NCBI RefSeq assembly: GCF_029784135.1
Contig: NC_073745.1
Coordinates: 163,798,828-163,862,827 of the forward strand
Origin: Toxorhynchites rutilus septentrionalis
Lineage: Eukaryota; Arthropoda; Insecta; Diptera; Culicidae
Length of the DNA stretch: 64,000 nt
Direction: 5' to 3'
The notes under the pieces are model-generated. The model ran no database searches. It saw only the letters and a list, made by a program, of their open reading frames with translations, and was not told the origin of the DNA. This document shows, piece by piece, positions 34,646 through 45,882 of this stretch. The position numbers and the translations under genes were made by a program. Each line of letters opens with the position of its first letter. The stretch's first letter is position 1.

Positions 34646-36694
34646 AAAACACCTACAATAGTGAGGAATGTATCAGGATTGCATAAAATAAATCAATCCA
34701 TACAGCTAGCACCATTCCAGACCATCCCAAAATTGACATTCTATATCTTTGATTTCCATCCATTTTTCGACGGACTCATAGGTTACGAATCACTAACATC
34801 GTTGAGTGCCAATATTTTAACAGCTTCGAATACATTAGAATTGCCAAACTATAGCATTCCGATGAAAAGAAAATACCCTGACTCCTTCTCTATTCAAATT
34901 AACGCTAACGAGCAAATAGAAATAAATTTACCAACCACAGTTCTAAATGGCGACTTTCTAATAGAAGAAAGTCTACCTCTGACCGAAGCCGTGGTTGTTC
35001 TACCAGGATTATACAGAGCTGCGAACAATACTGCGACAATAATTGCCGCTAATATTAGTAACTCTGTCGTCAAAATTAATACCAACAGGCCACTTTTTGC
35101 AGAATTGAACAATTTTCAGATCAAACTTCCGTCCTCAACAGATACGAACAATAAAATTAAATTGAGAAAACAACTAAGACTGGTCCATTTGAACACTGAA
35201 GAGAAAATCGGATTACTGAAGGTTATCGAGAAATACGAAAACATCTTTCATCAAGATGATCAAAATCTGACCTTCACGAACGGGATCAAACATCAAATTA
35301 AAACTAAAGACGACAATCCTGTGTATTCAAAATCGTACAGATACCCTTTCTGTCATAAAGAAGAGGTTCAAAGACAAATACTGACAATGCTAGAGCAAGG
35401 AATTATCCGCCACTCGGATAGTCCATGGTCATCCCCAGTTTGGGTTGTACCGAAAAAGCGTAAAGGAAAACGAAAATGGAAACTTGTCATCGACTATAGA
35501 AAGTTGAATGACAAAACTATAGAAGATAGATATCCCATACCGAACATATCTGATATTTTAGATAAGTTGGGCAGGTTTGTCTACTTCTCTACTTTAGACT
35601 TGGCATCTGGTTTCCACCAGATAGAATGACTTCTAGATCCAGACGACATATCGAAGACAGCTTTTAGTGTCGAACATGGGCACTATGAGTTTCTAAGAAT
35701 GCCTTTTGGCTTGAAAAATGCTCCATCCACTTTTCAAAGAGTGATGGACAACATCTTCAGAGAACATATCGGAGTCCGATGCTTAGTGTATATACACGAC
35801 ATAATTGTCTTCTCAACAAGCATTGTCTTCCCTTCAAGAGCAATTTTCGAGTGTCTTCGTCGTTTTAACATGAAAATTCAACTAGACAAATGTGAATTCC
35901 TGCGGAAAGAAGTCGCTTTCCTGGGACATATAATTACACCGGATGGCATAAAGCCCAATCCGGATAAAATCAAAGTCATTCGAGATTGGCCCCTGCCACG
36001 GACCGAAAAGGAGCTACGTAGCTTTCTAGGAGTCCTAGGATACTACAGGAAATTCATTAAAGACTTTGCCAAAATTGCCAAGCCCTTAACGAATTGCTTT
36101 AGGAAGGGAGAGGCAATAACACACTCAAAAGATTTTGTAGAAGCCTTTCAGAAATTTAAACATATTCTGACTAGTAGTAGCAAATTGCAAAATCCCGATT
36201 TTTCTCAACAGTTCATAGTGACAACGGATGCTTCGAACCATGCGATTGGGGCAGTCCTTTCTCAAGGTATCATAGGAAGTGATAAACCAATCGCGTACGC
36301 ATCTCGAACATTGACAAAATCTGAAGAGAAATTACCGGCCATCGAGAAAGAACTTCTGGGCATACATTGGGGATGTAAATATTTCAGGCCCTATCTGTTT
36401 GGTCGTAAGTTCGTTCTATACACAGATCATAAGCCATTAACTTATGGACTTAACCTCAAAAACCCAAACGACAAAGTCTTAAAATGGATGGTAGATCTCC
36501 GCGAATTCGACTTCGATGTTAAATATAAACCCGGCAAACAGAACGTCGTTGCTGACGCTCTGTCACGAATCCCACACGAAATTAATCTTAACGAAACAAA
36601 TGAGTCCGATGAAATCGAAGCCAATGACGATGAGTCTTCATCTGGAGCGACGGTTCACTCGGCTGATACAGACGATAGCGAATTATACCGATGA
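34646..36694 (+). pseudogene. Element B protease 3' half, RT, RNase H
   Basis: [16 protein letters not shown] is the protease tail. RT blocks [37 protein letters not shown] follow. An in-frame TGA at 35627 comes next, then the same frame continues with [13 protein letters not shown]. The catalytic box reads VYIHD instead of YxDD, so the first catalytic Asp of the pair is lost. RNase H ([33 protein letters not shown]) is intact. Stop plus box change make this a dead polymerase. Confidence 0.92.
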
Positions 36695-37680
36695 TTCTCA
36701 AACCCTTAAACCACTTTTCTAACCAATTTATATTGAAAATTGGTGCAGATGAAGACGATAGATACGAAGAAGTATTTCCTCGTATGTTAAGAAGGACTAT
36801 AACAAAAGTCCATTTTGGAATGGGCTCTCTTATCCGTATACTCAAAGACTACTGCAACCCTACAAACAATATACAAAAACCACTTCAGTAGGAACAAATC
36901 CATGAGAATAATGATTTCTGAAACATTGCTAGAAGACTTGAAAACAGAAGAAGAACAAAATTTAGTAATCCAAAAGACCCACGAGTCCTTGCACAGAGGT
37001 ATATGGGAAAATCAGAAACAAATTCAAAGAAAACACTTCTTTCCAAAAATGAAAACAAAAATCTGAAAATTTATAAAACTTGAGAAATTTGCAATAAATT
37101 TAAATATGAGAGGAAACCATATAAGATAACAATCGGAGAAACTCCAATACCGAAACGTCCCTTAGAGATAATACATACAGACATTTTCATTTCGCAACCA
37201 GACATGTTCCTTTCAATAGTCGACAAATTTCCCCGCTTCGGTATCATAATTCCTATCAAGACTAGAACAATACAAGACGTTCGGAAAGCTCTACTCAAAT
37301 TGTTTAGCACCCACGGTAAACCACAACTGATTGTTTGTGATAACGAACCAGCAATGAGATCGATAGAGATAAGAGGACTTTTAGACGATCTTGGAATACA
37401 AATCTATTTTGCACCATCAAACCATAGTGAGACAAACGGGGATTTCATTCAACTCTCGCAGAGATTTACAGATGCATCAGAAGACGCCACGAGGATTTAC
37501 AGCAAAAAGAAAAATTCATGATAGCCTGTACTCTATACAATGAAACCATCCACTCAGCTACAAAAATTAAACCGCGAGAAATTTTCTTCGGTGTTAAGGA
37601 TAATGATATCAGACCCCTTAGCATTGAAGAAATGATCGAGAAAAGAAATGATTTTCTGATCTGCTATTCAGAAAATATCA
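36695..37680 (+). pseudogene. Element B integrase relic
   Basis: Pieces in several frames: the N-terminal region (HFSNQFILKIG), HESLHRGIWENQKQIQRKHFFP with the second finger pair damaged, FLSIVDKFPRFGI, and the second catalytic region VCDNEPAMRSIE. The Glu region is disrupted (SETNGDFIQLSQ in place of a V/I-ERFHS motif). Confidence 0.85.
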
Positions 37681-38487
37681 AGAAATAACCATATTGTACC
37701 GGAATTTAATTCCCTCTAAGAGAAGTAGAAAAGGAGCAATCAATCTATTAGGAACGAGCATAAAATTAATCACAGGCAATCTCGATAATAATGATCTGAT
37801 ACAAATCAATAGCGAACTAGATGCAATAAGAAATAAAAATAAATAACTAGTACAAAACAATAATCTACAAGTAGGAATAAACAGAATACTCGAATTAACA
37901 GAATACACGAATTAATAAGTTAACAAACTCAATAAACGAACAGCATATCCGCATTAGGAAGGAAATCATCAGTATACGTCAGGAATCCTTTAACAAACAG
38001 TACAATAATTACAATTTTACAATATTAGTAGAATAATTTAAAATCGCACATCAATTAGATCAATTACAGATTCATTTTGAATCAATTTTCGAAACAATAC
38101 AGCTAAGCAAACTTCATGTTATTTCTAAAAGTTTTCTTGAACCAGCTGAATTAGAAATTATTATAAAGAAATACAAAATGTAAAACTAAATACCATTGAT
38201 CAGGCATATGAATTTTTGGAAATTGAAGCTTTTTATAAAGACAGAACACTCTATTTTGTAATACTCATACCGCAGTTTGAACGCGAAGTCTTCAACGGGA
38301 TTCTCCTGGAGGCACTACACATCAACGGGAAATCTTTGAAACTCCCGTCAACAATAGCGCTAATTAACAACATGACATTTTTCGTGCACGGCGAATGCCA
38401 ATCAATAGAAGGATAAACAAACTACAACAAAAGAGACTTATCTGATCAATCGAAAGATGAATGCTTCTCGAAGATACTACGAGGTCA
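37681..38487 (+). pseudogene. env: Element B Env relic, truncated at a palindrome junction
   Basis: Fragments around the cleavage and coiled-coil region are riddled with stops. They are followed by FLEIEAFYKDRTLYFVILIPQFEREV...HGECQSIEG. The match with the inverted arm ends at GAGGTCA (38481-38487). Confidence 0.8.
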
Positions 38488-38903
38488 CGACCACAATTGC
38501 TGAAAAGATACTTAAAGATGAAAAGCCTACGCTAGTTTAGGTATGTATGGTGTTAGTTCTCTCTAGCTCTAGGAGCTCTTGTCGGTTGTTTATATGTAAT
38601 TGATGGAAATTCTTTATGGTGATTTGAGGTGGTTCAAAATCGGATTGGGTAATTTGTACTCCCTCCAGTGGTACGAACATTTGTTGTGGTTTGAAATATG
38701 ATGCTTTCTTGCTGAACGTGGTATTTTATAGTGTCACAGAACAATTTGAAAAACTGATCAAATACGTTCCAATTAGCTTTCTGTTTGACAGGTTGCAATC
38801 CGTCTCCAGATAAGCGGATGCATTCTTGATCACGATATGGTTTTCAGTAAGTCGTTTGTACTTTTCGTTTGCCATGGGTTCTGTAATAATGCATTTGCCT
38901 GCA
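38488..38903 (-). pseudogene. env: Spacer of the inverted repeat: further env sequence of the right arm
   Basis: On the minus strand, the env frame of the right arm continues here with Cys-containing ectodomain segments (TDCNLSNRKLIGTYLISFSNC) before degenerating near 38530. The left arm lacks this part, so the right arm is the more complete source. Confidence 0.75.
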
Positions 38904-41900
38904 TGACCTCGTAGTATCTTCGAGAAGCATTCATCTTTCGATTGATCAGATAAGTCTCTTTTGTTGTAGTTTGTTTATCCTTCTATTGATTGGTATTCGC
39001 CGTGCACGAAAAATGTCATGTTGTTAATTAGCGCTATTGTTGACGGGAGTTTCAAAGATTTCCCGTTGATGTGTAGTGCCTCCAGGAGAATCCCGTTGAA
39101 GACTTCGCGTTCAAACTGCGGTATGAGTATTACAAAATAGAGTGTTCTGTCTTTATAAAAAGCTTCAATTTCCAAAAATTCATATGCCTGATCAATGGTA
39201 TTTAGTTTTACATTTTGTATTTCTTTATAATAATTTCTAATTCAGCTGGTTCAAGAAAACTTTTAGAAATAACATGAAGTTTGCTTAGCTGTATTGTTTC
39301 GAAAATTGATTCAAAATGAATCTGTAATTGATCTAATTGATGTGCGATTTTAAATTATTCTACTAATATTGTAAAATTGTAATTATTGTACTGTTTGTTA
39401 AAGGATTCCTGACGTATCCTGATGATTTCCTTCCTAATGCGGATATGCTGTTCGTTTATTGAGTTTGTTAACTTATTAATTCGTGTATTCTGTTAATTCG
39501 AGTATTCTGTTTATTCCTACTTGTAGATTATTGTTTTGTACTATTTATTTATTTTTATTTCTTATTGCATCTAGTTCGCTATTGATTTGTATCAGATCAT
39601 TATTATCGAGATTGCCTGTGATTAATTTTATGCTCGTTCCTAATAGATTGATTGCTCCTCTTCTACTTCTCTTAGAGGGAATTAAATTCCGGTACAATAT
39701 GGTTATTTCTTGATATTTTCTGAATAGCAGATCAGAAAATCATTTCTTTTCTCGATCATTTCTTCAATGCTAAGGGGTCTGATATCATTATCCTTAACAC
39801 CGAAGAAAATTTCTCGCGGTTTAATTTTTGTAGCTGAGTGGATGGTTTCATTGTATAGAGTACAGGCTATCATGAATTTTTCTTTTTGCTGTAAATCCTC
39901 GTGGCGTCTTCTGATGCATCTGTAAATCTCTGCGAGAGTTGAATGAAATCCCCGTTTGTCTCACTATGGTTTGATGGTGCAAAATAGATTTGTATTCCAA
40001 GATCGTCTAAAAGTCCTCTTATCTCTATCGATCTCATTGCTGGTTCGTTATCACAAACAATCAGTTGTGGTTTACCGTGGGTGCTAAACAATTTGAGTAG
40101 AGCTTTCCGAACGTCTTGTATTGTTCTAGTCTTGATAGGAATTATGATACCGAAGCGGGGAAATTTGTCGACTATTGAAAGGAACATGTCTGGTTGCGAA
40201 ATGAAAATGTCTGTATGTATTATCTCTAAGGGACGTTTCGGTATTGGAGTTTCTCCGATTGTTATCTTATATGGTTTCCTCTCATATTTAAATTTATTGC
40301 AAATTTCTCAAGTTTTATAAATTTTCAGATTTTTGTTTTCATTTTTGGAAAGAAGTGTTTTCTTTGAATTTGTTTCTGATTTTCCCATATACCTCTGTGC
40401 AAGGACTCGTGGGTCTTTTGGATTACTAAATTTTGTTCTTCTTCTGTTTTCAAGTCTTCTAGCAATGTTTCAGAAATCATTATTCTCATGGATTTGTTCC
40501 TACTGAAGTGGTTTTTGTATATTGTTTGTAGGGTTGCAGTAGTCTTTGAGTATACGGATAAGAGAGCCCATTCCAAAATGGACTTTTGTTATAGTCCTTC
40601 TAAACATACGAGGAAATACTTCTTCGTATCTATCGTCTTCATCTGCACCAATTTTCAATATAAATTGGTTAGAAAAGTGGTTTAAGGGTTTGAGAATCAT
40701 CGGTATAATTCGCTATCGTCTGTATCAGCCGAGTGAACCGTCGCTCCAGATGAAGACTCATCGTCATTGGCTTCGATTTCATCGGACTCATTTGTTTCGT
40801 TAAGATTAATTTCGTGTGGGATTCGTGACAGAGCGTCAGCAACGACGTTCTGTTTGCCGGGTTTATATTTAACATCGAAGTCGAATTCGCGGAGATCTAC
40901 CATCCATTTTAAGACTTTGTCGTTTGGGTTTTTGAGGTTAAGTCCATAAGTTAATGGCTTATGATCTGTGTATAGAACGAACTTACGACCAAACAGATAG
41001 GGCCTGAAATATTTACATCCCCAATGTATGCCCAGAAGTTCTTTCTCGATGGCCGGTAATTTCTCTTCAGATTTTGTCAATGTTCGAGATGCGTACGCGA
41101 TTGGTTTATCACTTCCTATGATACCTTGAGAAAGGACTGCCCCAATCGCATGGTTCGAAGCATCCGTTGTCACTATGAACTGTTGAGAAAAATCGGGATT
41201 TTGCAATATGCTACTACTAGTCAGAATATGTTTAAATTTCTGAAAGGCTTCTACAAAATCTTTTGAGTGTGTTATTGCCTCTCCCTTCCTAAAGCAATTC
41301 GTTAAGGGCTTGGCAATTTTGGCAAAGTCTTTAATGAATTTCCTGTAGTATCCTAGGACTCCTAGAAAGCTACGTAGCTCCTTTTCGGTCCGCGGCAGGG
41401 GCCAATCTCGAATGACTTTGATTTTATCCGGATTGGGCTTTATGCCATCCGGTGTAATTATATGTCCCAGGAAAGCGACTTCTTTCCGCAGGAATTCACA
41501 TTTGTCTAGTTGAATTTTCATGTTAAAACGACGAAGACACTCGAAAATTGCTCTTGAAGGGAAGACAATGCTTGTTGAGAAGACAATTATGTCGTGTATA
41601 TACACTAAGCATCGGACTCCGATATGTTCTCTGAAGATGTTGTCCATCACTCTTTGAAAAGTGGATGGAGCATTTTTCAAGCCAAAAGGCATTCTTAGAA
41701 ACTCATAGTGCCCATGTTCGACACTAAAAGCTGTCTTCGATATGTCGTCTGGATCTAGAAGTCATTCTATCTGGTGGAAACCAGATGCCAAGTCTAAAGT
41801 AGAGAAGTAGACAAACCTGCCCAACTTATCTAAAATATCAGATATGTTCGGTATGGGATATCTATCTTCTATAGTTTTGTCATTCAACTTTCTATAGTCG

Positions 41901-42655
41901 ATGACAAGTCTCCATTTTCGTTTTCCTTTACGCTTTTTCGGTACAACCCAAACTGGGGATGACCATGGACTATCCGAGTGGCGGATAATTCCTTGCTCTA
42001 GCATTGTCAGTATTTGTCTTTGAACCTCTTCTTTATGACAGAAAGGGTATCTGTACGATTTTGAATACACAGGATTGTCGTCTTTAGCTTTAATTTGATG
42101 TTTGATCCCGTTCGTGAAGGTCAGATTTTGATCATCTTGATGAAAGATGTTTTCGTATTTCTCGATAACCTTCAGTAATCCGATTTTCTCTTCAGTGTTC
42201 AAATGGACCAGTCTTAGTTGTTTTCTCAATTTAATTTTATTGTTCGTATCTGTTGAGGACGGAAGTTTGATCTGAAAATTGTTCAATTCTGCAAAAAGTG
42301 GCCTGTTGGTATTAATTTTGACGACAGAGTTACTAATATTAGCGGCAATTATTGTCGCAGTATTGTTCGCAGCTCTGTATAATCCTGGTAGAACAACCAC
42401 GGCTTCGGTCAGAGGTAGACTTTCTTCTATTAGAAAGTCGCCATTTAGAACTGTGGTTGGTAAATTTATTTCTATTTGCTCGTTAGCGTTAATTTGAATA
42501 GAGAAGGAGTCAGGGTATTTTCTTTTCATCGGAATGCTATAGTTTGGCAATTCTAATGTATTCGAAGCTGTTACAATATTGGCACTCAACGATGTTAGTG
42601 ATTCGTAACCTATGAGTCCGTCGAAAAATGGATGGAAATCAAAGATATAGAATGT

Positions 42656-42659
<4 letters not shown>
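38904..42659 (-). repeat. Inverted repeat, right arm: element B 3' half on the minus strand
   Basis: Carries the same env fragment (39175-38975), integrase relics (40700-39870), RT-RNase H (41692-40697) and protease-RT (42658-41762). The same TGA and YIHD defects are present as in the left arm. Differences seen include ATTTTAACAGC/ATTGTAACAGC, KTKDD/KAKDD, WKLVIDY/WRLVIDY and SSSKLQN/SSSILQN. The arm ends exactly at a TA array. Confidence 0.92.

Positions 42660-42703
<44 letters not shown>
42660..42703. repeat. (TA)n array 3
   Basis: 44 bp of TA abutting the end of the inverted arm. Confidence 0.95.
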
Positions 42704-42975
<272 letters not shown>

Positions 42976-43265
42976 GTTATGAAAAGTCCCTCCCACACAT
43001 TCATTGAGCCCATAGTAATAACATGCAACCGAGCCTGGCGCGCCAGATTAACGATGATGCGCGCGAGAATTCGCCAGAAAGGAAAACAAGGTATCACCTT
43101 GCATAAATACCAAGCCACCGGGATGAACGCAGACTCAGCAGTCTGTAGTCTTTATAATGGGTTCGATGCTAAACTATAAGTTAGTTCTAAGTATGATGTT
43201 ATAGCGATAAGTGAAATCGTGAAAAAAATTATTTTTTATGCTTTCCCGTACGGAAGCTACATAAC
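42976..43265 (+). repeat. 5' LTR of element C
   Basis: 290 bp, begins GTTATGAAAAGTCCCTCCC and ends AGCTACATAAC. 5-bp terminal inverted repeat GTTAT/ATAAC. Confidence 0.92.
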
Positions 43266-43275
43266 TGGCGCAGTC
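43266..43275 (+). other. Primer binding site of element C
   Basis: TGGCGCAGTC, ten bases shared with the tRNA-Ser-type sites of A and B. The match ends there (CATAG instead of GGTAG). Confidence 0.7.
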
Positions 43276-43440
43276 ATAGTGAAGTGGAAGTAAAGTGCAG
43301 TAAAGTGCACGACCGAGCAACGTTTATTGGAAACATCTGGACTACCGGGAAACCACCGGTGAGGGAATATCACCGATTAGCGTAGCCCAGAAGCGAGGAA
43401 CTACCATCGAACCTAATCATCAACTTAGAAACTCCAGGAG

Positions 43441-43460
43441 ATGATCACCATCATCCTCTT
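43441..43460 (+). CDS. Leader mini-exon supplying the Env start (element C)
   Basis: ATG plus five codons and two bases, rich in Ile/Leu, precede the donor CTT/GTAAGT at 43461. The acceptor CTGTTTCAG at 45905-45913 supplies the third base of the split codon in the env frame. The result would be a hydrophobic signal peptide coded across the splice. The layout and phase match element A. Confidence 0.65.
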
Positions 43461-43716
43461 GTAAGTATTTTTTTTTCTATTTCTTCCTAAGTGAGTGTTA
43501 AAGTGTAAAAAGTAACATAACTATCGCAACAAAAATCAGCTGCCCCGCAAGCAAATGTAAAGCACGGAGGCAAGCGGCACAAAATACAACGTTCAGCAAT
43601 TTTAAAAGCGAGCGAAACTAACAGCCACAAACCGCGAGGTGCAGTGCAGTGTGAGCGAATATCATAGCAGTGCATTCTTGTGTGTGCAAATTATAAGCAA
43701 GATTATCATTGGTAAA

Positions 43717-44723
43717 ATGGATCAACGCGAATTTATGATTTCACCCGACCTTATGCCAGCACCAGAGCTGGACGGGAGAATAATTATTGAACAAGAACCT
43801 CAGGAGAACCCACAACAAGTCACAGTTGAAAGTTTGTTGGGTCATATAAAAACATTAACGAGCAATCAAAACGAACGATCGAACTCCATAGATTGCGATC
43901 GAAATCAGAAGATCCCTTCTTACAGTTCCGAACACCAGACCCGATTAAAAATCTGGCCACTTTTGCGGGTAACAAAAAAGAAACACATGCTTGGTTAGAA
44001 GATGCGGAGAATACACTCGCACTCTTCCAGTCATACAAAAATGAACCCATTTACAGCCAATTAGTGAGAGCTGTTAAAAATAAAATTATTGGCGATGCCA
44101 AAGAAATATTAATAGCGGCTGGCAACCCAAATCAGTGGGAACAAATCAAAGAAATAATCCTAAATTCTTATGGGGACAGAAGAGATCTTACATCTCATAT
44201 TCAATCCCTTTTCTATGTTAACCAGGGAAAGAAGACTCTAACTGAGTTTTACAACCAAGTTAAGAAAATTGATACGTCAATTAAGGCGACAGCAGCTTTG
44301 ATGGACGACTACAAATCATCAACTAAAGCTATAAATAGTTTAATAAGTCTTATGGCTTTAACAAGATTCATCGACGGGCTAAATGACGAGCTATCAATGC
44401 ACGTTAGGAGTTATAGACCGCAATCCCTTGAGGACGCTTACTCCATAACTATGCAATATTCTAATGCAGCATATAGACAAAGACTCAACACAATAGATCA
44501 AAAGACGACCAAAGCAAACAACTTTAGACCATCCGATAGCACCAACAAAAATTCCAACTTGAACCTCAACCGAAAATCAAGACGAACCCGACACCGACGG
44601 CATGACAGTACATTCAGCAGACACCAGCGACGATCATTATATTTGGACAACAGAAAGACCAACAAATTCATTCAAAAACCAGATCATATTCAAAATTTCT
44701 CCTACAGACATAGAAGCTCATGA
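43717..44723 (+). pseudogene. gag: Element C gag, one frameshift
   Basis: ATG at 43717 opens MDQREFMISPDLMPAP. The frame shifts between about 43800 and 43890 into LQFRTPDPIKNLATFAGNKK. A capsid-like core follows (WLEDAENTLALF, IIGDAKEILIAAGNP, LEDAYSITMQYSNAAYRQR). The C-terminal end reads out of frame into integrase spacer sequence, the deletion junction at about 44600. No CCHC knuckle. It resembles element D gag (PDPIKMIPTFDGNSKQLNAWL) more than A or B. Confidence 0.82.
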
Positions 44724-45882
44724 ACAAATCTTCACAAAATACCACAGATTTATAATCTCAAAACCAAACTACACAGAGCAAGACATAGTAACTATTTTTA
44801 AAGAAAAACTTAATCCAAACGGTATAAATTGCATCTATTGCCCTTTAATGCTAACACAATTAATTCAGGAAACATATCGCAAACATTTTTCTCATAACAA
44901 AATCTTCAAGCTCCTTATTTCACAGGTATTACTCCATAACATAAGGCTACCAGAGGAACAGGACGAAATCGTGCGCAAAACTCACGACTATGCCCATAGA
45001 GGGATCAAAGAGAATAAAGCTCAAATCCTGTTAGAATTTTTCTTCCCCGAAATTGATAAAAAATTGAAAGTTTATATAAATAACTGTCCTACTTGCAAAA
45101 AATGTAAGTACGACAGAAAACCTCCGAAATTGGTTCAAAAAACTAACCCCGCAGAAAATACATTTGAAAGGATTCATATGGATATATTTTTTATGAGTGG
45201 AAGAAAAATGCTAACTAGAGTAGACGCTTTTTCCAAATTTGCAAACGTGATCGCTCTTGAAACGAGGACTATCGTAGACCTTAAAAGGGCAATCACAGAG
45301 CACATCAGAATTTTCGGCAAACCAAAATCGATAACTTGCGATCAAGAACCAAGCTTGACATCGCTTGCCTTCATCGGATTCATGCAGGATTTGGATATTG
45401 AAATTCATTTTGCGAGTTCAAGTAACTCAAACGGAATAGTGGAACGATTCCACTCTACACTCATTGAACTATATAGAACTTTAAATTCGAAATACAAAGA
45501 CATGGAATTCTTCGACAAAATTAACATTCTTGTGGATATTTATAATAACACAATTCACTCAGCGACCGGCTTTAAGCCAAAGCAAGTAGTCTTTAACCAC
45601 CACAATGAAACAAGCGCGGAAGAAATTTTTCAAAATTACAGTAAAATTCAGTCTGCCATTAAGGTCCTAATGGAAAAACGCAGAAAGCAGATAGAAAATG
45701 AAAACAAGGTAAAAACCTTGCCAAAAACTTTAGAACCAGGAGAAAATGTATACGTAAAAGTTAATCAGAGAATAACAAAGGACAAAGACCCATTCAAGGT
45801 TTCAAAAGTCGTGGACGATAACGAATTGACATTTAAAGATACTTACGGAGTAAAAATTCATAAAAATAGGATCAAAAAATGA
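44602..45882 (+). CDS. Element C integrase, open frame
   Basis: The 426-codon frame begins with the TVHSADTSDD spacer normally found after RNase H. It continues with the HHCC finger (THDYAHRGI ... CPTCKKCKYDRKP), the three catalytic acidic residues in HMDIFF, TCDQEP and GIVERFHS, and a basic C-terminal domain. All key residues are present. No start signal is obvious. In an intact element it would be cut from gag-pol. Here it is out of phase with gag, so how it would be made is unclear. Confidence 0.85.
   Translation: MTVHSADTSDDHYIWTTERPTNSFKNQIIFKISPTDIEAHEQIFTKYHRFIISKPNYTEQDIVTIFKEKLNPNGINCIYCPLMLTQLIQETYRKHFSHNKIFKLLISQVLLHNIRLPEEQDEIVRKTHDYAHRGIKENKAQILLEFFFPEIDKKLKVYINNCPTCKKCKYDRKPPKLVQKTNPAENTFERIHMDIFFMSGRKMLTRVDAFSKFANVIALETRTIVDLKRAITEHIRIFGKPKSITCDQEPSLTSLAFIGFMQDLDIEIHFASSSNSNGIVERFHSTLIELYRTLNSKYKDMEFFDKINILVDIYNNTIHSATGFKPKQVVFNHHNETSAEEIFQNYSKIQSAIKVLMEKRRKQIENENKVKTLPKTLEPGENVYVKVNQRITKDKDPFKVSKVVDDNELTFKDTYGVKIHKNRIKK

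Larger units (their letters stand above)
34732..38487 (+). repeat. Inverted repeat, left arm (3756 bp)
   Basis: Matches the reverse complement of 38904-42659 over its whole length with no indel and only a handful of substitutions that I could see. Confidence 0.92.
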
